DNA from: Legionella busanensis
GTDB taxonomy: Bacteria; Pseudomonadota; Gammaproteobacteria; Legionellales; Legionellaceae
Direction: 5' to 3'
Length of the DNA stretch: 64,000 bases
Assembly (NCBI RefSeq): GCF_900461525.1
Contig: NZ_UGOD01000006.1
Span: 31,810 to 95,809, forward strand
Position numbers and translations under genes: made by a program. The notes beneath the pieces are model-generated. The model saw nothing but the letters and a program-made list of their open reading frames with translations, had not been told where the DNA came from and ran no database searches. This document shows positions 16,366 to 24,971 of the stretch, piece after piece; position 1 is the first letter of the stretch; each line of letters begins with the position of its first letter.

Positions 16366-17298
16366 ATGGAACAAGAGCGATTGATATCTCATATTATTTC
16401 TCCTAAAACAGTTGAAAGTACAACTCAAAGAATTAAGGAGAGAATTAGGAAACAAGGTGATAAACCTTATACAAGCGTTCAAGACCAAATCGCGATTCTT
16501 GACCAGTTAAATCAATTTGAATTTGGACAATATTTATTACAAAACCAAGGTATAAATGGTTACTGGACACATTATATGTTAACTCACCCATGGTTTGGGC
16601 GAAAAACAGGTAAAAATAATCGTGGTGAACCTTTATCAAAATTAGAAAGTTTTTTGTTGGACCATGCACCGACAATGCTTGCAACACAACAACGCTTTGA
16701 AATTTTTCTAAGAGAAAATCAAAAACGAGTAAAGAATTATGCAAAATTAGCCTGTATTCCTTCTGGGATGATGGGTGAACTTCTCTATCTGGACTATAAA
16801 AATATAGAGAATATTGAGTTAACAGGCATTGATTACGATTCAAATACTTTAAATGATGCGAAATTACTTGCAGAGAAAAAAGGGCTGGCAAATTTCATCC
16901 AATTGGTTCAGCAAGATGCCTGGAAACTTAGTTTTCAAGATGAGTTTGACTTAATTTCAAGTAATGGATTGAATATTTATGAACCGGATAAGGAAAAAGT
17001 AAAAGATTTATATCGTCAATTTTACAAAGCTTTAAAACCTGGTGGTCAATTAGTGACGAGTTTTTTAACTTATCCACCAAATTTGACAACAAAATGTGAA
17101 TGGGAATTATCTGAAATTAATCAAGGTGATTTACTGACTCAAAAAATCATCTTTGTTGATATTATCGAAGCAAAATTTCAATGCTATTGTTCATCAGAGG
17201 AAACGGATGAGCAATTAAGAACTGCAGGTTTTAAAAATATAGAGTTTATATATGATAAGGCAAAAATGTTTCCAACTGTTATCGCATATAAACAATAA
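16366..17298 (+). CDS. Class I SAM-dependent methyltransferase
   Basis: A 310-residue protein. A helical N-terminal part (about residues 1-120) precedes a Rossmann methyltransferase core: IPSGMMGELLYLDY (motif I region, about 137-150), ELTGIDYDSNTLNDAK (motif II acidic residue, about 156), LVQQDAWKLSFQDEFDLISSNG in motifs III/IV, and LKPGGQLVTSFLTYPP. The glycine-rich loop is weaker than usual (PSGMMGE). Substrate is not predictable; small-molecule methylation is likely. It is a single-gene unit in the cargo region. Confidence 0.75.
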   Translation: MEQERLISHIISPKTVESTTQRIKERIRKQGDKPYTSVQDQIAILDQLNQFEFGQYLLQNQGINGYWTHYMLTHPWFGRKTGKNNRGEPLSKLESFLLDHAPTMLATQQRFEIFLRENQKRVKNYAKLACIPSGMMGELLYLDYKNIENIELTGIDYDSNTLNDAKLLAEKKGLANFIQLVQQDAWKLSFQDEFDLISSNGLNIYEPDKEKVKDLYRQFYKALKPGGQLVTSFLTYPPNLTTKCEWELSEINQGDLLTQKIIFVDIIEAKFQCYCSSEETDEQLRTAGFKNIEFIYDKAKMFPTVIAYKQ

Positions 17299-17416
17299 AA
17301 TTTATGGGACTGCTTACGAAAAGATAAATTATTTATTTGCTGTTTTAATTAGAAATGTTGCATTAGCAAATTGCTACCTATTACAAGTGATTTGCAATTA
17401 TTAAAGGAATTCTTAA

Positions 17417-17830
17417 ATGTTTGAATGTATTAATAGGCTCATAACGATTCATGACTTTAGTTTACAATCTTGGAATGACCGATATGGAAAAGGAATATGG
17501 GCTTGTATATCGCCTAATGAATTTCTTTTAGATGAGTTTAGAGAGTGTACAAGTGATGGCGATATAGACATGATTAATGCATCAGATTATATCGAAACGG
17601 CAGAATGGCTTCCTTTTGTAACAGGAAAAGATTTTACAGATGCGTTAAACTTACTTGAGAAATTTTTATCTTCTTTGCCTCAAGAAATGCTAGATAGCAA
17701 TTCTATTTGGTCTCTCTCAATTTATAAAGCGTTACAGAACCTCCAGGAAATGAGAAGAAAAAGCACATATAATCTTTATAATAAATTACCAGTAACTTTG
17801 GAAGAGTTGCTTTCTAATACTATAATTTAA
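17417..17830 (+). CDS. Hypothetical protein, 137 aa
   Basis: A soluble acidic protein with an early conserved-looking segment (DRYGKGIWACISPNEFLLDEF) and a helical C-terminal half. AAAGGAATTC lies just before the ATG. No transmembrane segment, signal or known motif is visible, and no family is recognised. Confidence 0.6.
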   Translation: MFECINRLITIHDFSLQSWNDRYGKGIWACISPNEFLLDEFRECTSDGDIDMINASDYIETAEWLPFVTGKDFTDALNLLEKFLSSLPQEMLDSNSIWSLSIYKALQNLQEMRRKSTYNLYNKLPVTLEELLSNTII

Positions 17831-17857
17831 CTCTAGCTTCTGAGAATTAATCTCTAA

Positions 17858-17965
17858 TTATTTTCTCTTCCCTTGTTCAATTCGAGCGATGGCTAATTCA
17901 TGAAAGAGCCAAGGCCGGTTTATATATTGCGAGTCAGAGGTAGAAGTAGCGGAAGAAAAAATATC
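17858..17965 (-). pseudogene. Possible C-terminal remnant of an unknown gene
   Basis: The - strand frame ends SDSQYINRPWLFHELAIARI plus a basic tail and a stop, which reads like a genuine protein C-terminus. No start codon with a body exists, because the frame runs into the promoter of the next gene. Weak evidence. Confidence 0.25.
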
Positions 17966-17985
17966 ATCAGATAATAGGACAAAAA

Positions 17986-18369
17986 ATGAGCAATGCAAAG
18001 TTATTAAAAGACATGTGGCGATCTCTTTACGATCCCGAAATAACTGTCTCTGAAACAATAGAAAAATTTTTTCATCGAGATTATGAGCAATGTATTAATG
18101 GTATTGTTATGAGCAGAGATCAATATATTCAGCATGTAATTGAACAAAGGAAAAATATGATTATTAATTCCATTGATTACAAACATGTTATTGAAAAGAG
18201 AAATGAGCTTTTTGCGTTGTACTACCCTAAGGGAAAAAATAAAGATAGCCTTCCTATTGAAGCTGAAGTAATTGCTTATTTTTATTTTTCAGAACAAAAA
18301 ATATTAAGAATCCATGGCCAGGTCCACTTGATTAAAGGTGATTATCCCGATGTTGATATGACAAATTAA
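17986..18369 (+). CDS. SnoaL/NTF2-like protein
   Basis: A 127-residue protein with the layout of the NTF2-like cone fold: N-terminal helices (LLKDMWRSLYDPEITVSETIEKFFH), a middle loop and helix with QYIQHVIEQRKN, and C-terminal strands (IEAEVIAYFYFSEQKILRIHGQVHLI). Members bind small molecules or carry out isomerase-like reactions; substrate cannot be read. An AGGAC site precedes the ATG. Similar small proteins recur at 22576, 26231 and 29493. Confidence 0.6.
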   Translation: MSNAKLLKDMWRSLYDPEITVSETIEKFFHRDYEQCINGIVMSRDQYIQHVIEQRKNMIINSIDYKHVIEKRNELFALYYPKGKNKDSLPIEAEVIAYFYFSEQKILRIHGQVHLIKGDYPDVDMTN

Positions 18370-18804
18370 TAATTCGGAATTTTACATTTGCTTAGAGTGC
18401 CTCATAAGAATGATTCAATATCAATATTTATACTTGTAATATTTTATGCAAGCTTCATTTCATGCCTTTACAGTTTACTGGAATACGCCATCCTTAATAG
18501 TTGCTTTCAGACAATAAAGATTGGAAGTTTAGTAAAATAGAGTAAATCGAAAAAAGCCTGAAAGATTTTCTATTAAGCCTGATTATCATACTAATCAAAC
18601 TTTTTAGGATGACATTATGCTAAGTCTGGTTGCCAGAAGTATTGAAGATTAATTAAAGTATGCATGATCAAAAAATGAAGGGACTACAAATTCCGTCACT
18701 TGATTTCCATTCCTGAAGTCAGGGCAAAAATCATTTATTGACCACTTAAATTGCAAAATATACAATAAAGTTATTTTTTATATAATTGGGACAATTAATT
18801 GTAT
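18370..18804. other. Intergenic region with stem-loop and possible degenerate motif
   Basis: No gene seen in 435 bp. It holds stem-loop family B copy 2 (18575-18602), a partial echo of its left arm (CTAAGTCTGGTT, about 18620) and TATAATTGGGACA at 18781-18793, which may be a degenerate relative of the module-boundary motif found from 20.9 kb on. Confidence 0.4.
18575..18602. repeat. Stem-loop repeat family B, copy 2
   Basis: AAGCCTGATTA, loop TCATAC, then TAATCAAACTT, followed by TTT. Eleven-base arms with one mismatch and a T run, so it could also act as a terminator for the preceding NTF2-like gene, although it lies 200 bp away from it. Confidence 0.55.
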
Positions 18805-19527
18805 ATGATAAAACAACGAGGGAAATGGTTTTCCTTTTTATTAGCATTAACAGCGTTAGCTTTTCCAGGTTTAGGTCAAATTTTTGCTGGACGTATAAAG
18901 AGAGCTCTATTTTTTTCTTTAACAGGCATGTCCTTAGGATTACTTTATTGGGTTAGCGTCATGGATTATATTCATGTTGTTATTCCTTTATACGTATATG
19001 CTTGTATGATAATTTTTTCACTCTATTCCTTTTATGATGTATATAAGCTTAATTCCAGTAAAAATGGTGTTCGTTTATATTGGTATAATAAATGGTATTT
19101 TTATCTATTTTTTGCAATATTGTTTTTTATTATGAGTAACTTTAATTTCATTACAGGCGCTCAAAGTTTCAGAATAATGAATGATAAATTTTATCCTACC
19201 TTGGCCGCTGGAGATAAAGTTGTAGCAAAAATGAATTATAAATCTAATTTATCATGGTACAACCCATCAAATTCTAATTACAGAACTGGCTCTTTTATAT
19301 TTTTAAAAGAAAAAGACTCTGGCCGAATGATCCTCGGTAAAATAATTGCAGTAGGAAAAAATATTTTTAAAGATGATAAACAGATTATTTTTGTACCCCA
19401 AGATACTCTTTTAGTAGCCTATCAAAAGAAAGAATACGCGCTAATTCCTACATCATATGTTCAAGGTCAAGCTTTATGGATTTTATGGTCAAAAAATATT
19501 TCTAAGATAGGTTTGAGGATTAATTAA
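18805..19527 (+). CDS. Signal peptidase I-like membrane protein lacking the catalytic serine
   Basis: A 240-residue protein. N-terminal hydrophobic hairpin with LAFPGLGQIFAGRIKRALFF (about residues 18-37), a motif seen in small membrane proteins fused to S26-like domains, then further membrane segments to about residue 115. The C-terminal half resembles signal peptidase I (AQSFRIMNDKFYPTLAAGDKVV), but where active enzymes have SGSMEPTL the sequence is NDKFYPTL: Lys replaces the catalytic Ser. A later GKIIAVGKN segment resembles the box with the general-base Lys. Peptidase activity is therefore doubtful. ATG at 18805 is used; TTG at 18799 is an alternative. Confidence 0.65.
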   Translation: MIKQRGKWFSFLLALTALAFPGLGQIFAGRIKRALFFSLTGMSLGLLYWVSVMDYIHVVIPLYVYACMIIFSLYSFYDVYKLNSSKNGVRLYWYNKWYFYLFFAILFFIMSNFNFITGAQSFRIMNDKFYPTLAAGDKVVAKMNYKSNLSWYNPSNSNYRTGSFIFLKEKDSGRMILGKIIAVGKNIFKDDKQIIFVPQDTLLVAYQKKEYALIPTSYVQGQALWILWSKNISKIGLRIN

Positions 19528-19561
19528 TTCAACTTTGTTAGAGCATCCCCAATTTTTCCTT

Positions 19562-19589
19562 AAGTCTGGTTAGCACAGTAATCAGACTT
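19562..19589. repeat. Stem-loop repeat family B, copy 3
   Basis: AAGTCTGGTTA (19562-19572), loop GCACAG, TAATCAGACTT (19579-19589): an 11-bp stem with one G-T pair, 35 bp after the pseudo-signal-peptidase stop. Closely related to the copies at 15773 and 18575. Confidence 0.6.
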
Positions 19590-19778
19590 ATTATGATTAA
19601 AACATCACTTTTTATAGCAGGAATTTCTCATATCACTTTTTTAATTTCTTTTCGATAACATATTGCCATCACTCTCATCGTATTAAATTATTTGACAAGC
19701 CTAATCTCGATCAATAGAGTTTATCAATTTTTAAAAGCGCAAAACTAACAAAAAGTTATGAATAAACAAGGAAAAAAT

Positions 19779-20870
19779 ATGCAAAGTAAACAGGAGCAAG
19801 TTCCAAATGATGTCAAACCCAGTGTGACAGCATTATCAGTAGCAATGGCATTCTCCCGTTCGCTTGATACAGGTTATATTTATCTATTTAGTAAGCAAGA
19901 ATTAGCTTTGACACAACATTTCGTTAATGTAGGAAAGCAATCACTTTATGGTTTAAATTGGGCATTATCTGAGAGTTTGTTTCGTATGCCTTATTTCCTT
20001 CAACAATCTTTTTTTAATACGGTGGTCGTTCCAGGCTATGATCATATCATCATGTTACGAAAGCTCATGATAAAAGACAAAATTGAACGTGCTATTAAAT
20101 CAGGTATAGAACAGATTATTTTTCTCGGTGGAGGTTATGATATCCGTGCTTTAGTAACTGCCCTTGCCCACCCTGATATTAGTATTTACGAATTAGATCG
20201 TGGACCAACTCGCGTACACAAGATAAAAGGATTAAAGACTATTCCAAAAGAAGTATGCTTGGAAAATGTGAGTCTTACTGAGCAGACTGATGGCACAATC
20301 TTACTAGGTGATAATTTAAGATACATCGAATGTGATTTAGGCGAGAATAATTTACTAGATACACTAAAATCACATGGCTTTAACCAAAACAGAAGAACTT
20401 TAGTTATTGCTGAGGGCCTGACCATGTATCTCAGTGAAGAAGAAAATAAAAAATTACTCGAGTCTATGGCAAAGATACTTAAAGAGAATGATGAGCTATT
20501 ATTGAGCTTTGGCTCAGCAACAGCATCATCCTCAAAAATTGCAGAGGCTTCATTACAGCGCTCAAAAGAAACTTATCGTTTTTCTTTAGCACCTCAAAAT
20601 GTCATTGCATTTGTTGAAAAATCGGGTTTTGCAGTGAATGGGAAATTTGTAGCGGCCTCAATGTTAGAGAAGATAGGCGATCTGTCAGCCGCAACCTACC
20701 ATAAGAAAAATGCGAGTGGTCGCAAAGAATACTATTATTTATTACAAAAATCTTCACTAGAGTTAGATGAAAGAAGAAGTATAGAAGCAGTAGCAGACAT
20801 CAAAGTTGATATTCCCAATAAACCAGAAGTAGAGGTAACAGATTCACCATCAGGATGTATGATCATATAA
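19779..20870 (+). CDS. LCMT/PPM2-type methyltransferase with C-terminal CaaX box
   Basis: About 363 residues. The core fits the leucine carboxymethyltransferase family (PF04072): IIFLGGGYDIRALVTAL (SAM-binding loop), ISIYELDRGPT (acidic residue for the ribose), then RTLVIAEGLTMYLSEEE, the family's hallmark. The C-terminal 50 residues are acidic and polar and end SPSGCMII. CMII is a full CaaX prenylation box, a eukaryotic signal that bacteria cannot use but that several Legionella effectors carry so that the host attaches a lipid. The Glu-rich tail also suits a Dot/Icm secretion signal. Hence a candidate host-membrane-targeted effector. ATG at 19779 has an AAGGA site; ATG at 19758 is also possible. 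Confidence 0.75.
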   Translation: MQSKQEQVPNDVKPSVTALSVAMAFSRSLDTGYIYLFSKQELALTQHFVNVGKQSLYGLNWALSESLFRMPYFLQQSFFNTVVVPGYDHIIMLRKLMIKDKIERAIKSGIEQIIFLGGGYDIRALVTALAHPDISIYELDRGPTRVHKIKGLKTIPKEVCLENVSLTEQTDGTILLGDNLRYIECDLGENNLLDTLKSHGFNQNRRTLVIAEGLTMYLSEEENKKLLESMAKILKENDELLLSFGSATASSSKIAEASLQRSKETYRFSLAPQNVIAFVEKSGFAVNGKFVAASMLEKIGDLSAATYHKKNASGRKEYYYLLQKSSLELDERRSIEAVADIKVDIPNKPEVEVTDSPSGCMII

Positions 20871-20875
20871 TAAAA

Positions 20876-20893
20876 ACTTGGGTTTTTGGGACA
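20876..20893 (+). repeat. Module-boundary motif, copy 1
   Basis: GTTTTTGGGACA at 20882-20893 (exact core), preceded by AACTTGG. It lies 12 bp after the methyltransferase stop and before the VOC gene; first clear member of the ten-copy series ending at 30638. Confidence 0.75.
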
Positions 20894-20977
20894 GTAATTA
20901 CTTTCTATCTATTTTTAAGCTGGTAATAAACTTTTACTCATTAGGCCTAATAAAGGGCGTCTTAAGAAATTCTTGAA

Positions 20978-21367
20978 CTATACTTCTATTTCCTTGGCGA
21001 TTTCTACTATATGACCCTCAAGATCCATGAGAATCGCACTCTCCCATCCCCAAGGTTTCACTTCTGGAGGAGAAACTGACTTGGCCCCATTTTCAAGTGC
21101 TGTTTCGTATGCTTCTTTGAGATTATGAGGTTCAAAAGAAATCTGAGAGCCAATGAGTTGGTCTCGTGATGCTTTTAGGTAGCTTTTTTTTATAATATTC
21201 CTAGCAAGATTATGAGCACAAAATGCCAAAATAACCTCACCAGTCTCCATTTCTGCATAATCTCCACTTTCATGAATAAAACGAGGTTTGATTCCAAAGG
21301 CTTTCTGGTAGAATTCCACAGAATCTGTCACATTATTTACATATAAAATGGTATAAGTTAGCTTCAT
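20978..21367 (-). CDS. VOC (glyoxalase/bleomycin-resistance) family protein
   Basis: A 129-residue two-repeat betaalphabeta-beta-beta fold: LTYTILYVNNVTDSVEFYQKAFG at the start, ALENGAKSVSPPEVKPWGW and ILMDLEGHIVEIAKE at the end. The C-terminal Glu in HIVEIA is a usual metal ligand. Substrate unknown; relatives detoxify or sequester small electrophiles. It lies 67 bp downstream of, and in the same direction as, an AraC-type regulator gene in one module (between boundary motifs 1 and 2), so the regulator may control it. Confidence 0.85.
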   Translation of the reverse strand: MKLTYTILYVNNVTDSVEFYQKAFGIKPRFIHESGDYAEMETGEVILAFCAHNLARNIIKKSYLKASRDQLIGSQISFEPHNLKEAYETALENGAKSVSPPEVKPWGWESAILMDLEGHIVEIAKEIEV

Positions 21368-21434
21368 ACATCCTCTCTTAAAATGAGTTTAATAAAAGTA
21401 CATTCGAATGTATTGTATGGTAATATTGCAACAG

Positions 21435-22172
21435 TTAGGCTGTATTGTATAATTGGGACATTAGCTCTTTTGGTGTCACACCACAAAGATTTTTAATGGA
21501 TTTATTCATGTCAGCTTGATCGTAGTAACCGGACGCTATGGCTAGATCGCTAAGTGAGGCTGTGTTTTTTTGTCGGGAGAGCTTTATGAATTGATTAAGC
21601 CTCCTTGTTTGAAGCAAATCCCTGAAAGAATAACCAAAAATTTTTTTAAAAATTCTGCCCAATTGTCGTCTGGAAATTTTTTCCTGACTTGCATATTTCG
21701 AAATTTCACCAAAATTCATTTGTGCAAAATGATTTATTCGTTTTATGTTTTCTTCATATTGGCTTGAATTAATTTTCTGTGATAAGAACTTTGAGATTTC
21801 CTGCTCAATTTTTACTGAATTGATTTCTGGGAATTCCATTAAGTCTTCAATTTTATTTTTTTCAAAATCTTGTGAAATTTCGACCAGTTGATTGATAGTT
21901 TCTTCCATAGTGAAATTAAAAAATTGAGATCCATGGCCAGGTTTAAAGCGAAAGCCCCAATAATCAATATTTTCCATGGGTTCAAGCATAATAGCTTTCG
22001 TCATCGTACCGCAAAAAACAATATCTATACCAAAAGTTTTCTTTTTTATAATAATATCAGTTGCAGAGTCAGGCAAAATCATAATTCTATCTTTAGAAGT
22101 TAAAGATGAGTGCCAAATTGCCTGATTTGATGCTGTTAGTAAATAAAGTGATGTCTTTCGTTCGTTATACAT
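21435..22172 (-). CDS. AraC-family transcription regulator
   Basis: A 245-residue regulator. The C-terminal 100 residues carry the double helix-turn-helix (HFAQMNFGEISKYASQEKIS ... RIFKKIFGYSFRDLLQTRRL ... ASGYYDQADMNKSIKNLCGVTPKELM), the form found in YqhC/FtrA-like and DUF6597-type regulators. The N-terminal half (WHSSLTSKDRIMILPDSATDI) is a small-molecule-binding part typical of regulators with the PDGxxD-like motif. It sits upstream of the VOC gene in the same direction. The last codons contain TTGGGACA in antiparallel, possibly chance. Confidence 0.9.
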   Translation of the reverse strand: MYNERKTSLYLLTASNQAIWHSSLTSKDRIMILPDSATDIIIKKKTFGIDIVFCGTMTKAIMLEPMENIDYWGFRFKPGHGSQFFNFTMEETINQLVEISQDFEKNKIEDLMEFPEINSVKIEQEISKFLSQKINSSQYEENIKRINHFAQMNFGEISKYASQEKISRRQLGRIFKKIFGYSFRDLLQTRRLNQFIKLSRQKNTASLSDLAIASGYYDQADMNKSIKNLCGVTPKELMSQLYNTA

Positions 22173-22575
22173 GGAATTGGCTATGCTTTTTCTGATTATT
22201 GTATCGGAATTTTATTATTCTAGCATGACAGTTGTATCTTTGTGTTGAATTTCATATTAAGGTCAAATACGAATGTGTAATTGAACTAACTATCTGATAC
22301 TGAAGCAGTCGAACCATTACTCCATAATGAGCATTATTAGTGGTATCTACCCATAAAACTCTACTTTACTTTAATTATTAAATGGATAAAGTGTGTATTT
22401 AATATGTGTTTTTGGGACACTTTTATAACATTTATCCTCTATCTTAATTAAAGTTAATTGAAATTTACATTAAAGATGTAGCCTTAAGACAACTAAGTGA
22501 CGCCCAGTCCTCACTCCTTTGAATCTGCATCAAGGCTTGGTTAAAGATAAATATCTTACTAAATTAAAATTTTTG
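22173..22575. other. Intergenic region with boundary motif and shared 85-bp segment
   Basis: No gene. It contains boundary motif copy 2 and, just after it, a segment (to about 22484, ending ATGTAGCCT) that is related to the DNA following copy 6 at 26663: ACACTTTTATA, then CTATACTTA-like and TTGAAAT blocks recur in order. So some repeats extend well beyond the core motif. Confidence 0.5.
22402..22419 (+). repeat. Module-boundary motif, copy 2
   Basis: ATATGTGTTTTTGGGACA, with exact core GTTTTTGGGACA at 22408-22419. It separates the AraC/VOC module from the NTF2-like gene at 22576. Confidence 0.8.
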
Positions 22576-22992
22576 CTATCTTTGATTTCTTTGAAACGTT
22601 GTAATGCGTTCTATTTCGTTATGGTCAATAATAAAGACAAACTTTAAATTTCCATCTATTTCTTTTATACAATATGAAATATCAAAGTCCACTAAAGGCT
22701 TTGTATAACAATCTATAAGACTCCATTTAAGATTTGCTATACAATGATTTGATTTAAAATTAACTATTTCAAATCTTATTAATTTACAGACATCCGCCCC
22801 CAATTTTTTATAACCCTTAAAGGACTGTGCCAAATTAATTTGGAATTTATTGTCATTTTCAAGGTACCAATAATCTTTTTGCGTAGACAATACAAACTGA
22901 TTATGGAAATGTGATGCAATATTTTCTATATCTATTCTCAGTACAGCATCTGCATATCCATTTATAAAATTTTGAACTTTAGATTTTTCCAT
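22576..22992 (-). CDS. SnoaL/NTF2-like protein
   Basis: A 138-residue protein. VQNFINGYADAVLRIDIENI followed by HNQFVLSTQKDYWYLENDN matches the start of NTF2-like proteins (long helix, then the strand that lines the pocket); C-terminal strands FKSNHCIANLKWSLID and FVFIIDHNEIER close the cone. No catalytic residue can be named. It is the only gene between boundary motifs 2 and 3, a one-gene module. Confidence 0.7.
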   Translation of the reverse strand: MEKSKVQNFINGYADAVLRIDIENIASHFHNQFVLSTQKDYWYLENDNKFQINLAQSFKGYKKLGADVCKLIRFEIVNFKSNHCIANLKWSLIDCYTKPLVDFDISYCIKEIDGNLKFVFIIDHNEIERITTFQRNQR

Positions 22993-23082
22993 AACTAATT
23001 CCTTGAACTATTTTTATTATAGTTTACAGCTTGTTACAGGAGTGATGAACAAATTGCTTAATATTTCAAATTATGGAAAAGA

Positions 23083-23100
23083 ACATGTGTTTTTGGGGCA
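23083..23100 (+). repeat. Module-boundary motif, copy 3
   Basis: ACATGTGTTTTTGGGGCA; core at 23089-23100 with one change (A to G). It lies between the NTF2-like gene and the beta-lactamase-like gene. Confidence 0.7.
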
Positions 23101-23139
23101 TTGTTCTATATAGCCAGCGTAGATACTATTTTTAAAAAT

Positions 23140-24420
23140 CTACCTAATAATAGATTGATAAATAGCTACTTTAAATTCTTGCCTTATTTGATAAGCTGTA
23201 GAGGGAAGTAATTGCATAAGTAAAATACCTATTAATTCTTCTTTTGGATCAATAAAAAACATCGTATTCGCGCCCCCACCCCAACCAAATTCACCTGCGG
23301 TTCCTAAAATATTTGCTTTTACTGGATCAAGCATAACTGAAAATCCTAACCCAAATCCAATACCATTTAAGGAGGTTTCGCTAAAACCACCCATACTAAA
23401 ATTAGCTAAGTCGCTTGGTAGGTGGTTAGTTGTCATTAATTCTACTGTCTTAGGACTTAGTAATTGTAATCCATTAAAATGCCCTTTATTTAATAACATA
23501 TGGGAAAAATTTAAATAATCTAATGCCGTTGACACCAACCCACCGCCACCAGAGTGAAATGTACGTGGTGTAGAAAATATTCCTGATTTTGAATCATCAA
23601 TAAGTATTAATTTTTGTGTCTTATCAAGAGTTAATTGCTTAGTCACATAATTTGAAAATTGCTTAAGTGGGTCAGCAGGAGCCAAATCAATATGTGTGTA
23701 ATTGGCAGCAAATCGTTCTTGTTTATTTATAGGTACGTAAAAATCTGTATCCACCATTCTAAGAGGCTGTGTAATGTTTTTTTTAACAAATTCGTCGAAT
23801 CGCTCAGCTGACATAGATTGAACTAGATAAGCAATCACTTCGGTTGCTAAGCTATAATGCCACTGAGTTCCTGGCGAAAAGAGTAGAGGCATTTCTGCTA
23901 ATTTAACGATAAGATCATCTAGTGTTCCACTTGCGTGTGATCCTTGAATTCCTGCTAGTCTATACATTTCATCAACAGGTGATGTATTTATAAAATCATA
24001 CGTTAGTCCTGAGGTATGAGTAAGTAAATCAGCAATGATCATGGGTCGTTTCGGCTTAACAGTTTTAAAAGAGGTAGCGCTTCCACTGTCAAACACTTCT
24101 AAATTTTTGAACTGAGGAATAAACTCATATACTGGTGTATTTAATTGGAAATAACCTTGCTCATAAAGCATCATCATAGCAACAGAAGTTATAGGTTTGG
24201 TCATTGAATAAATACGAAATATCGTATCTTCTTGCATTAATTTATTTGCAGATAAGTTCATTTTTCCTTGACATTCAAAATGTACTATTTTATCTCTGCG
24301 TGCTACAAGTGAAATTGCACCTGCAATTTTATTAGATTCAATATAGGAGGAAAGCAAACTACTTATACGATTGAGTCGGGCTGTACTTACCCCGACTGCC
24401 TCTGGCTGGATTTTCTGCAT
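23140..24420 (-). CDS. Serine hydrolase of the class C beta-lactamase/EstB family
   Basis: A 426-residue protein of the beta-lactamase superfamily (PF00144). The nucleophile motif SxxK is SMTK (about residue 72), the Tyr motif is WHYSLATEV (about residue 183, YSL in place of YxN), and the third box is HSGGGGL (about 293) in place of KTG. GWGGGANTMFFIDP near the end is typical of esterase-like members. There is no signal peptide, so it is probably a cytoplasmic esterase or peptidase-like enzyme and not an antibiotic-resistance lactamase. Sole gene between boundary motifs 3 and 4. Confidence 0.9.
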   Translation of the reverse strand: MQKIQPEAVGVSTARLNRISSLLSSYIESNKIAGAISLVARRDKIVHFECQGKMNLSANKLMQEDTIFRIYSMTKPITSVAMMMLYEQGYFQLNTPVYEFIPQFKNLEVFDSGSATSFKTVKPKRPMIIADLLTHTSGLTYDFINTSPVDEMYRLAGIQGSHASGTLDDLIVKLAEMPLLFSPGTQWHYSLATEVIAYLVQSMSAERFDEFVKKNITQPLRMVDTDFYVPINKQERFAANYTHIDLAPADPLKQFSNYVTKQLTLDKTQKLILIDDSKSGIFSTPRTFHSGGGGLVSTALDYLNFSHMLLNKGHFNGLQLLSPKTVELMTTNHLPSDLANFSMGGFSETSLNGIGFGLGFSVMLDPVKANILGTAGEFGWGGGANTMFFIDPKEELIGILLMQLLPSTAYQIRQEFKVAIYQSIIR

Positions 24421-24607
24421 TAAAATATCTTATTTTTAAAATTTAAGCGTTAGTTAACTATGTTCTGAATTAGTTTTTAGAACAAAACCTGGAATGAATT
24501 AAACAAATAAATTGAAATTAAAAAAGCAAGCGTAGCTTACTTAATTTTTAAGTAAATGAATACCGTCTTTAGCAACAACTATTTTTTAAAATACGATAAT
24601 TACATAT

Positions 24608-24625
24608 CTATGGGTTTTTGGGACA
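24608..24625 (+). repeat. Module-boundary motif, copy 4
   Basis: CTATGGGTTTTTGGGACA, exact core at 24614-24625, between the hydrolase gene and the S4-domain/toxin-antitoxin module. Confidence 0.8.
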
Positions 24626-24681
24626 TTGTGAGCCTTTTTGATTTTCACCCATTCAAACTAGAAACTATGTATAGAAAAATA

Positions 24682-24900
24682 TTAATTAGCACCCAACTTT
24701 AGTAGAAAGACCTCACCATTCAATTCAATCGTATCTCCTGCAACCATTTTTTTTCTTTTTTGTTTTTCTATTTTGCCATTTACCAATACAGTGCCAGCAG
24801 CTATCATGTCCTTAGCTTCTGCTCCACTGGAGGCGATACCTTCAAATTTAAGAATTTTAAAAAGTTCAACATGTTGTTTATTAATGAAAACATCTTTCAT
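24682..24900 (-). CDS. S4-domain RNA-binding protein (YbcJ/RlbA-like)
   Basis: A 72-residue protein made of one S4 domain: LFKILKFEGIASSGAEAKDMIAAGTVLVNG, then KRKKMVAGDTIELNG (read in two parts). This is the short YbcJ-type S4 protein that binds structured RNA. The ATG at 24900 is chosen because MKDVFINKQHVELFK matches the usual start; the frame extends 12 codons upstream. It shares its module and direction with the TumE-like pair. Confidence 0.85.
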   Translation of the reverse strand: MKDVFINKQHVELFKILKFEGIASSGAEAKDMIAAGTVLVNGKIEKQKRKKMVAGDTIELNGEVFLLKLGAN

Positions 24901-24971
24901 ATTATTTATTACTCCAGTAACAATGAGCTGTCGCAATCTTTATTTTTTAAGTAATCACAATTGGGAGTTGA

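Noticed and set aside
23140..24420. Antibiotic-resistance beta-lactamase
   Set aside because: It lacks a signal peptide, the Tyr box is YSL and the KTG box is replaced by HSG; this fits an esterase-like serine hydrolase.
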